Of a stretch of DNA of 64,000 bases, positions 1 through 11,470 are shown one piece after another (within the stretch, counting starts at the first letter, position 1; every line of letters begins with the position of its first letter). Made by a program: the position numbers and the translations under genes. The DNA comes from Metamycoplasma subdolum (GTDB lineage: Bacteria > Bacillota_I > Bacilli_A > Mycoplasmatales > Metamycoplasmataceae), in the NCBI RefSeq assembly GCF_033546815.1, contig NZ_CP137846.1, forward strand, positions 1 through 64,000, written 5' to 3'. The notes beneath the pieces are model-generated. The model had not been told where the DNA came from and ran no database searches. It was given only the letters and a program-made list of their open reading frames with translations.

Positions 1-74
1 AAAAACGCCAAAAATTGCATGTTAGTATCACTGCTTTGAAAAATCGCTTATTTGATAAATTTATAATTTTAGAT

Positions 75-1439
75 ATGGAAGAAGAATTAAAAAATTTATT
101 AGCAGCAGAAAATATTACCTTCACTCAGGAGATCAAGAACACTCTTTCTGATGATTTTTCTTATGAACATTTTTTTAGACCAATTAGACTTGTACATATT
201 GAAAATAATACAATTTACGTTTTTGTGCCAGCACCAGTTTTAGATTACATTAAAAATAAATACTTTAATTTAATTGAAAATGCTGCACTTGTTAGTTTGC
301 AACGTGAAAAAGGAAATGTAGTTTTTATTGCTAACATCAATGAAATAAAATCTCTAAAAGCTGAAAATGAAGAAAAAGATGAAGTTAAAAAACCTTTGCC
401 AAGTAATATAAACCCAACTTTAACATTTGAAAATTACGCTGTTGGAAAGTTTAACTCTTTAGTTGTTAAATCTGCAAGAAATGTATGTGAAAAAGATGAA
501 GTTCAGTTTTCCCCTTTATTCATTCATAGCCCTTCAGGATTAGGAAAAACTCACCTTTTACATGCAATCGGAAATGAACTCATTAAAAAAAGCAAAAGTT
601 GTTATTACATTAATCCTTATACCTTAACTAGCAAGATAGTTGAACAATTAAGAAATAAAAATCAGGAAGAACTTAATAAAATAATTGAAGAAATTTTAAG
701 TTATGACTGCGTTATGTTAGATGATGTGCAACAATATGCAAACAAAGAAAGTACGCTTAATGTTCTATTCAATATTTTTTCAACACTAATTAATGACAAG
801 AAGAAACAACTAATTATTACAGCAGATAAAAAACCAAGTGATTTAGGTGGATTTGAAGAAAGATTTATTACTAGATTTGATGGTGGACTAACAGTAGAAA
901 TTACTAATCCAGAAATTGATGATGTTATCTCGATTTTAAAACTCAAATTGAAACAACATAATATAGATGTAAATCTTTGAGAAGATGAAGCTTTGAGGTT
1001 TGTGGCACGAAACTTTTCAAGTTCAGTACGTTCGCTTGAAAATGCAATAAACAGGATCAAGTTAATTAGTGAAGGCGATGATTATTTCACATATGATCTT
1101 TACACAATGCAAACAATTTTCAAAAATGTAAGTTTAGTTAAAGATAATATAACGCCTGAAAAAATAATTGATCAAGTGGCAAAATATTACAACCTTGATA
1201 AAAGGAAATTAACTGCAAAAACAAGGAAAGAAGAAGTTGTTATAGCAAGAAGAATTTCTATCTGATTAATTAAAAATAATTTCAATTATTCTCTTCAAAA
1301 AATAGGCAAAATGTTTGGCGACATGAGTCACTCGAATGTAATAGTTTCTATTCAATGAATTGATGCAAACATTAAATCAAATTCAACAGTAAAAGTAGCA
1401 ATACAAAGAATTAAAGAAAATTTAAATAAATACTTATAG
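75..1439 (+). CDS. dnaA: Chromosomal replication initiator DnaA
   Basis: DnaA binds DnaA boxes at the origin and opens DNA with its AAA+ ATPase. In 454 residues the order is a short N-terminal domain (about 1-90), a linker, the ATPase with Walker A PSGLGKTH near 153-160 and Walker B VMLDDV near 213, and the C-terminal DNA-binding helices with GDMSHSNV. UGA codes Trp twice in the last third. I chose ATG at 75; a TTG at 15 in the same frame would add 20 residues but those do not look like a DnaA start and no ribosome site precedes either. dnaN follows after 11 bases, the usual pairing. The origin itself is expected upstream, outside the window. Confidence 0.95.
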
Positions 1440-1450
1440 GAAGGTAAAAA

Positions 1451-2551
1451 ATGGAAATCGTAATCAATAAAATACTACTAGATGACGCAATCGAAAGAGT
1501 AGCAAAAGCAATAGATCAAAATCCTTTTATTCCAGCAATGAAAGGAATCAAAGTTGAGGTCCAAGACAACAAAATTATATTCATAGGTTCAAACGGAGAA
1601 ATTAGCGTTAAACATACAGTTGAAACAAGCTTAGATGCAAAGATCATTACTCCTGGAATTTTCTTAATTGAACTTTCAATGTTTAGAAATATAATTAAAA
1701 AATTAGAAGGAGATTTAAGCTTAAAAAGCAATGACAAAACATTAACTATTGCTACAGAGCTTGACATGTATACACTTAATTTATACGATGCCTTTGACTA
1801 CCCAGAAATCGATTTTGAAGTCTTTGGTGATGAACTAAAAATTGGATGAGAAGAGTGAAGAAACCTTATAAAAAATGTTTCATTTGCTGCCAGTTCAAAT
1901 GAAAATAATTTAACTCTTTGTTGTGTAAATATCGTTGCAAAAGATGGTGTTTTAAAAATGCTTGCTACTGATAGATTTAGATATGCTGAAGAAACAAAAA
2001 ATATTGCAAATGATGCCGACTTTAATGTTTCAATTTTGGCTAAAAACTTAAAAGACTTAATGAACTTTGAGTTTAAAAAACAAGTAACAATTTTCTTCTC
2101 AGAACATAAACTTGCATTTCAAGTTGATGGAACTACAATTCAATCAAAAGTTATTGAACAACCTTATCTTGATGTTTCAAAAATTCTTCCAACTAGTTTT
2201 GAAAATGAAATTATTATTGAAAAAAGAGAACTTGCGAACTTACTAGCAAAAGCATCAGTAATAATTACCGATAGTTACAACAAAATTAAGTTCAACATTA
2301 ATAATAAAGTTCTAACTATCAGTTCAACTCGTGAACAAATTGCTGAATCTGTAATCAAAACAACAGCATTTACTTATACTTCTGATGAAGAATTAAAATT
2401 AACTTTAAATAGTAAATTTTTAAGAGAAGCAATTTCTGTTTTTGAAGGAGAACTTAAAATTAGTTTGATAAAAGGAAATCAAAGAATTGTTATAACAAGT
2501 GCTTCAAATCCAAACAACACTCAACTATTCACCCCACAAAAAGGATTTTAA
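1451..2551 (+). CDS. dnaN: DNA polymerase III beta sliding clamp
   Basis: The beta clamp is a ring that tethers DNA polymerase III to the template. The 366-residue length is normal. The C-terminal domain holds the family pattern LTLNSKFLREAI near 316-327 and the chain ends close to the expected C-terminus, although the usual MPMR motif is replaced by a sequence ending LFTPQKGF. AGGAAGG just ahead of ATG 1451 is the ribosome site. UGA is read as Trp twice near residues 133-137 (pattern GWEEW). It follows dnaA at 11 bases and is followed after one base by the S4 gene, so the three are probably one transcript. Confidence 0.95.
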
Positions 2552-2552
2552 A

Positions 2553-2786
2553 ATGAAAGTAGAAATTGTCGGTGAATTTATAAAGTTAGGACAATTACTT
2601 AAAAAATTAGATTTAATTCCAACTGGCGGGATGGCTAAGTTTTTTGTAAAGAGTCATGAAATAAAAATTAATAATATTCCAAGTCAAGCACGTAATGCAA
2701 AAATAAGACCTGGTGATACTGTTTGAATTGATACACAAGTCTATAAAATAGTTGCAAAAGTTGGAGCAAATTCAGAAAAAGAATAA
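2553..2786 (+). CDS. yaaA: Small S4-domain RNA-binding protein, YaaA type
   Basis: This 77-residue protein is a single S4 RNA-binding fold. It shows the GGMAKFFV segment and the basic stretch ARNAKIRPGDTVW of the YaaA family, which sits directly after dnaN in many Firmicutes and mollicutes. The start at 2553 lies one base after the dnaN stop; an upstream in-frame start inside dnaN exists but would read the dnaN end in another frame and is unlikely. One UGA Trp lies in the GDTVW motif. The biochemical role is unknown; binding to ribosomal RNA is inferred from the fold. Confidence 0.85.
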
Positions 2787-2829
2787 ATTTTAATGTAAAA
2801 TAAATAAATCAAATTATTAGGAGTTAAAT

Positions 2830-3027
2830 ATGCCCGGAAGAGATAAATTAACAGGACAAAAAGCTCTAAGTGGAAACAAGAGATCACACTCACTTCAAAC
2901 CACCAAAAGAACATTTGATCTTAACTTACAAAAAGTTACAGTTAGACAACCAAATGGTGGAAAGAAAACAGTTCGTGCAACCGCAAAAACTGCAAGAACA
3001 CTTAAAAAACAAGGATTAGTTGTTTAA
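2830..3027 (+). CDS. rpmB: 50S ribosomal protein L28
   Basis: L28 is a small basic protein of the large ribosomal subunit. The 65 residues show the family start MPGRDKLTGQKALSGN, the HS-Q-TKR segment and the C-terminal TAKTARTLKKQGLV. TTAGGAG lies seven bases before the ATG. It is followed by a clear hairpin with a T run, so it is probably transcribed alone or as the last gene of the dnaA unit. It contains no TGA codon. Confidence 0.97.
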   Translation: MPGRDKLTGQKALSGNKRSHSLQTTKRTFDLNLQKVTVRQPNGGKKTVRATAKTARTLKKQGLVV

Positions 3028-3049
3028 TTAGAGCAATATTAGATAATAA

Positions 3050-3077
3050 GACTTCAAGACAACTTGAAGTTTTTTTA
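3050..3077 (+). terminator. Terminator after rpmB
   Basis: An eight-base-pair stem, ACTTCAAG pairing with CTTGAAGT around a four-base loop, is followed directly by TTTTTT. It lies about 25 bases after the rpmB stop codon. Confidence 0.88.
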
Positions 3078-3124
3078 TTTACTTCACCTTATAATTAATG
3101 TAATTACTTATTATTGGAGAGAAA

Positions 3125-3817
3125 ATGAAACTGTTTATTTTTGCTGAAAAAGAAGAGATTGAACTTGCTTTAAATCACTTTGAAATTATTCATGAAGAAG
3201 GCATCAATGAAAAGTATAGCGATTTTCAAAAATTGCTTTTATGTAAGAACAAAAATAGAAAATTCTATATAGCATTTACAGGCGTTGGAAAGGTGAATGC
3301 TTCAATGTTTTTAAGTTATATTTTAGCCACACACAATGACATTGAAGAAGTTATTAATATTGGTCCTGCTGGAACTATAAAAAACATAGAAATTGGTTCA
3401 TTGATTTTGGCACAAAATCTTGCGTACTTTGATACAAACTTAACAACACTTAAAAACTACAAATTAGGGGAACTTCCAAAATTAAATCAATACTTTTCAA
3501 CAAACAAAAAATTGAATGAAAAGATTCAACATATTTTTAGTAATATCACCCTTGCCAATGTAGTAACAGCAGATAAGTTTTTTAGCAAAAACGATATTGA
3601 AGAAATAAACAAAAACTTTGAAAATGTATATGCTGTTGATATGGAAGCTACCTCTCTTGCACATACTACTTTAATCTACAAAATCAATTTCTCTTCAATA
3701 AAAGTAATTTCTGATAATCTTTTAATTGAAGATAATGGTAAAGATTATCATCTAAATTCATTAAAATGAAAAACAAAAATTAGTGAAGTAATTTTTAAAC
3801 TTTTGGAGGTAAACTAA
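3125..3817 (+). CDS. mtnN: 5'-methylthioadenosine/S-adenosylhomocysteine nucleosidase
   Basis: The enzyme splits adenine from methylthioadenosine and S-adenosylhomocysteine, clearing by-products of methylation and feeding purine salvage through Apt (gene at 40840). In 230 residues the phosphorylase fold shows GVGKVNA near 57, NIGPAG near 79, the DMEA motif with catalytic Glu near 174 and ISDN near 197. The start follows TTGGAGAG. One UGA Trp falls near residue 215. Its stop codon shares one base with the tatD start, so the two are translationally coupled. Confidence 0.92.
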
Positions 3818-4581
3818 TGAAATTTATTGATGCTCACACTCATCCTTTTAGAGAATATTATGAAAGTCCTTACAAGGTTTCTCAAGATTGATTAAGTCAA
3901 GATATGGAAAAACTTTTTGCTGTTGGAACTTGTAGAGGAGATTCAGTGGAAGTTATTGAACTTGCTAAAAAAGATCCTGAAAGAATTCATCCTGTTATTG
4001 GAATTCATCCAACTGAAGCAACAGGAAAACAAGATGGTGAATTTCTTGAAAGAATTATTACTAAAGATGTTGTCGCAATTGGAGAATTTGGCCTTGATTA
4101 TCATTATGATGATTCTCCTTCAAAAGAAATTCAAAAAGAATCTTTTATTAGTCAACTAAAAGTTGCTCAAAAACATAAAATAGTTGCTATGCTACATCTT
4201 CGAGATTCATTAGAAGATGCATATGAAATTTTCAGTAAACCTGAATATAGAGATGTTAAATTTGTTCTACACTCATTTAGTGGCGATGTAGAATATGCAA
4301 GAAAATGTTTGAAATTACCTAATGTATATTTTTCAATCAGTGGTGTAATTACTTTTAAAAACGCTACTGAGCTTAATGAAGCAGTAAGCATTTTACCTGT
4401 TGATAGAATTACTTGTGAAACCGATACTCCTTATCTTGCACCAGTTCCAATGCGTGGCAAACCTAATATTAGTCCTTATGTAAGATATGTTTATGAACAT
4501 ATCGCAAAGATGAAAAATATGCCACTTGAAGATTTTGTTAAACAAATTAGAAAAAATATTAAAACAATTTATGGAGTTTAG
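3817..4581 (+). CDS. tatD: TatD family metal-dependent DNase
   Basis: TatD proteins are metal-dependent 3'-5' exonucleases with a TIM-barrel fold. The 254-residue protein begins MKFIDAHTH, giving the first metal pair HxH, and has GEFGLDYH near 90, HLRDS, HSFSGD near 150 and ETDTPYLAP near 200, all metal-ligand motifs of the family. Residue 24 is Trp coded by UGA, which splits the gene under the standard code. TTGGAGG lies within the end of mtnN, and the stop touches the rsmA start directly, so mtnN-tatD-rsmA form one operon. Confidence 0.93.
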
Positions 4582-5349
4582 ATGGCTTTAATTAAGGCTA
4601 AAAAACAATTCGGTCAAAACTTTTTAACTAACGATGCAATTAAAGAAAAAATTGTTGAAGTAAGCCAAGTTGACAACGAAGATGTAATTGAAATTGGACC
4701 AGGTCTTGGTGCAATTACTTTTATTTTAGCCAAGAAAGTTAAATCCTTAACAGCTTTTGAAATAGATAGAGATTTACATCAAAAATTAAGCGATAATTTA
4801 AAACAAGATAATGTTGAAATCTTGCTTCAAGATTTCTTGGAATTTGATTTTAATCAAATCAAAGATAAGGTCAAAATTGTAGCAAACATTCCTTACTATA
4901 TAACAAGTGACATTTTGTTTAAGCTGCTCAGAAATTATAAAAAAATCAAAAGTGCAACTTTAATGGTTCAAAAAGAAGTAAGTGAAAGGCTTGATGCCAA
5001 ACCTAGAACTAAAGAATATAGTAAGCTTACAGTTTCAGTAAATTATGTATGTAAAGTTAAAAAACAATTTGATGTTAAAAAAACAAATTTTAATCCTATT
5101 CCAAAGGTTGATTCAGCAGTTATTACATTAGAGTTTAAGGATTCTTTACCTTATGATCTTGAAAAGTTTTTACATTTTGTAAAACTTTTATTTCAATTTA
5201 AAAGAAAAACACTTTTCAATAATTTAATTCATACTTATAATAAAGAAGACATATTAAATGCTTTAGAAAAAATTGAAGCCCTTCCTAACGTAAGATCAGA
5301 AGAACTTAGCTTAGAGCAAATTGAAAATCTATTTAAGGAGTTAAATTAA
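4582..5349 (+). CDS. rsmA: 16S rRNA dimethyladenosine transferase
   Basis: RsmA (KsgA) dimethylates two adjacent adenines near the 3' end of 16S rRNA. The 255 residues have KKQFGQNFL at the start, the SAM-binding loop IEIGPGLGAIT near 36-46, the catalytic NIPYYI motif near 103 and the C-terminal region with FNPIPKVDSAV near 171. No TGA codons occur. It begins on the base after the tatD stop and overlaps the next gene by one base. Standard family length. Confidence 0.95.
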   Translation: MALIKAKKQFGQNFLTNDAIKEKIVEVSQVDNEDVIEIGPGLGAITFILAKKVKSLTAFEIDRDLHQKLSDNLKQDNVEILLQDFLEFDFNQIKDKVKIVANIPYYITSDILFKLLRNYKKIKSATLMVQKEVSERLDAKPRTKEYSKLTVSVNYVCKVKKQFDVKKTNFNPIPKVDSAVITLEFKDSLPYDLEKFLHFVKLLFQFKRKTLFNNLIHTYNKEDILNALEKIEALPNVRSEELSLEQIENLFKELN

Positions 5350-5852
5350 TGCAAGAAAGCAAAAAGCTTGAATGAGAAATTTATTCTAATGTTGGTGCGA
5401 TTATTATTTTATCCTCTGATATTGAACAAAATTTGGAATTAATTTATCTTTATTTTCAAATAATGAAAAATATACGTAAAACTATTGTTAAAACCAATAA
5501 GATTTCACAAGAAAAAGTTGATGAGTTTTACGTTAAGTATCTTAAAAAGTATCAAAACTTTGCTCTTCAATCAATGGGCACAACTATTGCAGCAATTGAA
5601 AATTTGAAAATTTTTGATAAAAAAGATACTGAAGTTTTAAAAAAACTTCTTGATAAAAGAAATTACTTTGCTCATAACTATATTTTGAAACTTAATGAGA
5701 TTATAAATAGCGATATTAAAAAGCGAGAAGAAATAAAAAGTCTACAAAACTTAGTTCAAGATTATAAAAAAGTAAGTGAAATTGTTTTTAATATTGCACG
5801 AGATTATGAAAAAGAATATAAAAAAATGAAACGAGACTTAAATTTGGATTAA
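5349..5852 (+). CDS. Small HEPN-like protein of unknown function
   Basis: I do not recognise the family of this 167-residue protein with certainty. It is predicted to be helical and charged, without signal peptide or membrane span. The sequence DKRNYFAHNY near 102-111 contains R-N-x3-H, the R-x4-6-H signature of HEPN domains, many of which are RNases in toxin or defence systems. A partner nucleotidyltransferase is not adjacent. The start overlaps the rsmA stop by one base and gives a UGA Trp at residue 9. As the last gene of the mtnN-tatD-rsmA run it may equally be a housekeeping rRNA-linked protein. Confidence 0.7.
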
Positions 5853-5855
5853 AAA

Positions 5856-5886
5856 AACATCAAGTTCAACGCTTGATGCTTTTTAA
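5856..5886. terminator. Terminator between convergent HEPN-like gene and gap
   Basis: A seven-base-pair stem, CATCAAG with CTTGATG around a seven-base loop, is followed by a T-rich run on the plus strand and preceded by seven A on the same strand, so it can stop transcripts from both sides. It lies just past the stop of the plus-strand gene and abuts the gap stop. Confidence 0.82.
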
Positions 5887-6894
<1,008 letters not shown>

Positions 6895-6987
6895 TTTTTC
6901 TCCTTAAATTAATATTTTTTAAATAATACAAATAATTATAGATTATAAAGAGAAATTACTTCAAATGTGAGAAAAAAAGTAATTAAA

Positions 6988-7011
6988 AAAAAGGCAATGA
7001 GTTTGCCTTAA
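6988..7011 (-). terminator. Terminator after the Cof-type phosphatase
   Basis: On the minus strand AAGGCAA pairs with TTGCCTT around a five-base loop and is followed by a run of T. It lies just past the stop of the 7015-7815 gene. Confidence 0.82.
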
Positions 7012-7014
7012 ATT

Positions 7015-7815
7015 TTATTCTCCTTCATATTTTTTAAGCATTCAAGCAATACCTGCATTTTTGAAATGAAGACCAATTTCGGTAGCATGTTTTTTGATTT
7101 CTTTTGTTGCATTTTTCATGCATACAAATGCACCCACATAAGGCACAGTTGAAATATCATTTCCGCCATCACCAAAGTGTATTGCTTTTTTAGGATCAAC
7201 GTTTAAAAGATTACATACAAAATGTTCAGCTTTTCCTTTTGTTGCAAAGAAATCTGTTATTTCAATTGCATACCCTTTTGAAACAATATGGGGCGATAAA
7301 TTTATAAATCTTTCGCTTAATTTTTTAAATAATCTTTTGATACCTCTTTTTGTTTTTCCAAAGGTAAAAATCTTAGTCGCTTTATCAATTTTAGTAAATT
7401 CTTCATATGTTCTTTTAGTGTTATTTTTGTATCAAGGTGAGAAGAATCAATGTTTAATTTTAGGCCCATAAATTATTCCATCACTATTTAAAATAAACAT
7501 CATTTTTTCTTCTTTTAAAACTTGAATTACTTTGTTTACTGTTTCTTGATCCATTTCGCAAGTTTTAATAATATTGTTGTTTTGGTCAACAATAACTGCA
7601 CCATTTTGACATATTACATAAGGTGAATTAATTTGCTTGGCAAGACGCATAACGAATGGTGAATTAGGTCTTCCTGTTGAGAAAATAAATGCTTTCTTTT
7701 TATTAACTTCAAAAGCAGCTTCAATATTTGTTTGACTGACTATTTGTTCAGTTTTATGTAGATCTAAGAATGTTCCATCTAGATCTGAAAAGTATACTTC
7801 TGGTTTAAAATTCAT
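7015..7815 (-). CDS. HAD superfamily phosphatase, Cof type
   Basis: Cof-type HAD hydrolases remove phosphate from sugar phosphates, nucleotides or flavin precursors; the substrate here cannot be told. The 266 residues have the nucleophile motif FSDLDGTFLD near 9-18, motif II in FSTGRPN near 45, a conserved Lys region, and motif IV as HFGDGGNDIS near 215-225. The cap domain between is the C2 type. UGA Trp codons split it under the standard code. It is flanked by terminators and probably transcribed alone. Confidence 0.88.
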
Positions 7816-7954
7816 AGTTTTATTATATTGTAAATTTACAATTTCCTTATTTTTTTTATTTAATTTAGCATTGTTAGTTTATTGAGTTTTTATTCAGACT
7901 ATAATTTCAAATTTTCTACTTAAATAAAGAATAAATTTGAAAAAATAGAGTATT

Positions 7955-7985
7955 AAAAAATGCTATTTAGAAGTAGCATTTCCTA
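7955..7985 (-). terminator. Terminator after thioredoxin
   Basis: An eight-base-pair stem, AAATGCTA with TAGCATTT, is followed on the minus strand by TTTTTT. It lies about ten bases past the stop of trxA. Confidence 0.82.
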
Positions 7986-7993
7986 ATGACCTT

Positions 7994-8287
7994 TTAATTG
8001 AATTTTTTTACAAGTTCTTCGCTTGGTAAATATCCAAGTTGTGAACCAATTAATTTCCCATCTTGATAGAAGAAAGTTGTGGGAAGACTTTGAACCATGT
8101 TTTCACGAGCAAATTCTCTGTCTTCATCAACATCAACATCAAAAACATTGATTTTATATTCTTCTTCAAGTTTTTTTAGTTCAGGTTTTAGAAGTTTACA
8201 TCAGTGGCATCAGTCTGCTGAAAATACTAAAACTGATTTACCTTGTAGATGTTGATCTTTTAAAGTTTCTTTGTTTACTTTTTGCAT
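7994..8287 (-). CDS. trxA: Thioredoxin with a CHWC active site
   Basis: Thioredoxin reduces protein disulfides in the cytosol. The 97-residue protein has the fold's order: VFSADWCHWCK near 21-31, DVDVDEDREFARE, the cis-Pro segment SLPTTFF near 68-74 and a glycine-rich end. The redox pair is Cys-His-Trp-Cys rather than the usual Cys-Gly-Pro-Cys. Both Trp in WCHW are UGA codons, so the standard code breaks the gene into pieces shorter than most cut-offs. GAAGGAGAAAA precedes the ATG. It lies 42 bases after proS, probably in one transcript. Confidence 0.9.
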
Positions 8288-8329
8288 AATTTTCTCCTTC
8301 ATATATTTTTATTATAAATGATAAAGCAT

Positions 8330-9757
8330 TTAGTAAGCTTTTGCAAAAATTACTATTCTATTTGATTTCTTGTTAGTATAGAAACATTTTGACTTTTTAA
8401 AGTTAAATGAATTTTTAGGCAAAATGCAACGAGTTGAAGCCCCAGTTAATTCTTTGATTTTAACTTCATCTTCACCGTTTCCTTCAAATAAAGTTACAGC
8501 AAATTTTTGTTCAGAAATTGCCTTTTCAAACTCTTCTCAATTTTCACAAACTACAAAATTTGCGTTAAGTCTTTCTAAAGCTTTTTCATATAAATTAGTT
8601 TGAATTTCATCTAAAAGTTTTGTAACTTTTTCTTTGATATTTTCAATTAAACATTTTATTTTTTCAAGTGTATCACGACGAACAATTATAACCTCATTTG
8701 TTTCTAAATCACGAGGTCCAACTTCAATTCTAATTGGGGTTCCGTGGATTTCAGAATTTGCTGCTTTAAACCCAGGCATTTTATCGCTTGAATCAAGTTC
8801 TACTCTAAATTTTGAAAGTGATTTTTTAATGTTTTTTGCAGCCTCTAAAACACCCTCATTTTTGTTGGCAAATAATGTTACAATGTCAATTTGAATTGGA
8901 GCGATTTTTGGTGGAATAATAATTCCCCTATCATCGCCATGAGCCATTATTAAAGCACCTAGAAGTCTAGTTGAAACACCTCAACTTGTTTCATAAGCAT
9001 ATTCTTCTTCATTATTAATATTTTTAAAAGCAATTTTGAAAGGTTTTGAAAAGTTTTGCCCAATATAGTGGCTTGTTCCTGATTGAAGTGCTTTTCCATC
9101 TTTCATCATTGCTTCAACAGTTAATGTAACTTCAGCACCTGCAAACTTTTCATGTTCAGTTTTTCTTCCAATAATAGTAGGTAAAGCTAAATAATCTTTT
9201 AGGAATTTATGATAAACGTTAATCATTTTTTTAGTTAAATCCATTGCTTCTTTTTTTGTTGCATGAATTGTATGACCTTCTTGTCACAAAAATTCACGTG
9301 TTCTTAAAAAAGGATTAGTGGTTTTTTCTCATCTAAGAACATTTACTCATTGATTTAAGATTAAAGGTAAGTCATTGTAAGATTCAACTTCGTTAGCGAA
9401 AAAGTCACAGAAAAGTGTTTCGCTAGTTGGTCTTATAAAATATTTTTCACTAAGTTTTTTTCCACCAACTTCAGTAATAGTAGCAAGTTCTGGATTGAAA
9501 CCTTTTAAGTGATCTTTTTCTTTATTAAGTAAGTTTTCTGGAATTAAAAGTGGTAAGTAAACATTTTTAACATTAAGTTTTTTAAATTCTTTGTCAAGGT
9601 TTTGTTGAATATTTTGTCATATTCCATATGACAGAGGCTTGAAGATTATTGAGCCTTTAGTTGAACCATATGCCATAAGGTCACCATTTTGGACAACGTC
9701 TGTATATCATCTTGCAAAATTTTCTTTTTGAGGGGTTATTTTTTCAATTTGTTTCAT
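8330..9757 (-). CDS. proS: Prolyl-tRNA synthetase
   Basis: ProS charges tRNA-Pro. At 475 residues it lacks the editing insertion of the long bacterial type and matches the short archaeal/eukaryotic-like type that mollicutes use. Class II motifs are visible: motif 2 as [20 protein letters not shown] near 143-162, and motif 3 as GVSTRLLGALI near 260-270. FIRPTSE near 108 binds ATP. Several UGA Trp codons lie in these motifs, which fixes the reading. The chain ends in AKAY as the short type usually does with Tyr. Confidence 0.94.
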
Positions 9758-10033
9758 AGCTTTCCTTTTTATTTCAAATTATACATTATTAAAGATATTT
9801 GTTTTAGAGAGGTTTGAAATTCAAGAGATTAGATTACAAAATTAAACTTGATTAATTTTTTATAACTTATATATCCAAGCTTTGGCCAGAACTTTGTGAA
9901 TCATTTTTCACAAAAAAATCACCTTTGATAACTCAAAAAGTGTGCGAAAAAATTTTTAAAATTAAATTGAAAATTTTCCTCTAAATTTCAATAAAATAAC
10001 ATAAGTTAAACTATTAAAAATGAATAAGGAGAA
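9758..10033. other. Divergent gap between proS and the kinases
   Basis: The 276 bases are AT-rich and hold no gene I can support. An imperfect hairpin, TGTGAA with TTCACA around a short loop, lies near 9895-9911, too far from either start to be a plain terminator. Promoters for proS (leftward) and the first kinase (rightward) must lie here. AAGGAG precedes the kinase ATG. Confidence 0.6.
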
Positions 10034-10708
10034 ATGATGTTGATAGGTATAAGTGGAATGATAAGTGGGGGGAAAAGTACTCTTACTGCTAAATTAATCA
10101 AACACTATAAAAACTCAATGATGTTGCAAGAATATGATGAAAACAATGAAGTTTTCAACACCTTTTTAAAATGACTTTATGAAAAACAACCTAACTTAAC
10201 TATGGGATTTCAATCATATGTTGTTGAAAACCATACAACTAAGTTAGCTGAAACTATCAGAGATTTTAAAAAGAAAGGTTATACATTTAAAGATAATCAT
10301 TTATTTTTGGATCGTTTTTCAATTGAACATTACATTTTTGCTAATGTAAACTTAAGACCTAAGGGAGAAAAATACTTAACAGGATATGATAAACTTTTCA
10401 ATCATCTTGTAACTCAAGATGAAACTCCTGATTTAGCAATCTTTTTGGATATGTCTTTTGATACATTTAAGAAAAGACTGTTTTGCAGAGGGCGTGACGT
10501 TGAAACTGCTAATTGAGAGAAAAATGAAGGTTACTTCAGAACACTTTTTGAATTATACAAACCATTATTTATTTCTCAAGCAAAAAAATACAATCTAAAT
10601 TACATTATTATTGATACTAATGAACTTACAGAAGAAGAAGTTTTCAAAAAAGCTATCAAATTAATTGATGAATTTGATTTTTCTAAATGTGAAAGGTTTA
10701 ATAAATAA
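10034..10708 (+). CDS. Deoxynucleoside kinase, first copy
   Basis: Deoxynucleoside kinases of the dGK/dCK type phosphorylate salvaged deoxynucleosides. The 224-residue protein has Walker A GISGMISGGKST near 5-16, the DRF motif (DRS-like) near 97, a lid with RLFCRGRD near 150-157 and a C-terminal helix. Two starts, 10034 and 10037, are one codon apart; AAGGAG fits either. Two UGA Trp codons. The downstream gene is a paralogue of identical length, five bases away. Which base each prefers cannot be seen. Confidence 0.88.
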
Positions 10709-10712
10709 TAAT

Positions 10713-11387
10713 ATGGTTATTGGAATAAGTGGAATGATTGGAAGTGGGAAAACTACACTTTCAAAAGGTTTACATAAACATTATGAAGATTCTATTTTTC
10801 TTGAAGAATTCAAGAAAGATGATCCTGTTTTTAATACATTTTTACGTTGATTTTATGAAAATCAACCAAATATCAACATTGCATTTCAATCATTTATTTT
10901 AGAAAGTTTATCAGACAACTTTGTTAAAACAGTTAAGAAATTCAAAGAAGACGGCAAAACATTTAAAAAACATCATATCTTTTTAGATCGTTTTAATCTT
11001 GAACATTTTGTTTTTGGAATTGTTAATTTAAAAGGACAAAAACCTGAAAAGTATCTTGAAGGTTATGCTGCAATGTTCAAAGAATTAATACTTCCTGAAG
11101 AAAATCCTGATTTAGCAATTTATATTGATGTTGATTATGATACTTTCAAGAGAAGAATTTTTGAAAGAGGAAGAGAAAGCGAAGTTGATAACTTCGACCA
11201 AAACGAAGAATATTTCAAGCTTCTTCATAGCTTATATAAAAAGCTTTATATTGAACTTGTTGAAGAATTCAAAATACCTTATGTAATTATTGATTCAAAT
11301 CACAAAACTGGTAAAAAAGTTTTAGAAGAAGCTATTCAAATTATTGATAATTTTGATTTTTCAAAATCAAAAAGATGAAACAAATAA
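10713..11387 (+). CDS. Deoxynucleoside kinase, second copy
   Basis: A second 224-residue kinase of the same family and layout as its upstream neighbour: Walker A GISGMIGSGKTT near 4-15, DRFNLEH near 95, and lid RRIFERGRESE near 150-160. The shared motifs and equal length point to tandem duplication, but the proteins have diverged through most of their length, so they probably differ in nucleoside preference. Four bases separate the genes, and a terminator follows. UGA Trp codons near residue 46 and third from the end extend it beyond the standard-code reading. Confidence 0.88.
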
Positions 11388-11388
11388 A

Positions 11389-11420
11389 GACTTAGGAAAA
11401 CCTAAGTTTTATTTTTATTC
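11389..11420 (+). terminator. Terminator after the kinase pair
   Basis: ACTTAGG pairs with CCTAAGT around an AAAA loop and is followed by TTTATTTTTATT. It begins three bases after the second kinase's stop. Confidence 0.85.
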
Positions 11421-11470
11421 AAAAATTAAATTAAGTAGAAAGTTATAATTAAACTTAATAAGGAGAAGCA

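Noticed and set aside
1-74. Chromosome origin with DnaA boxes
   Set aside because: No TTATCCACA-like boxes lie in the 74 bases before dnaA or in the dnaA-dnaN gap; the origin is probably just outside the window.
9880-9930. T-box or riboswitch upstream of proS
   Set aside because: The hairpin TGTGAA/TTCACA is short and there is no T-box bulge sequence or competing terminator near the start.
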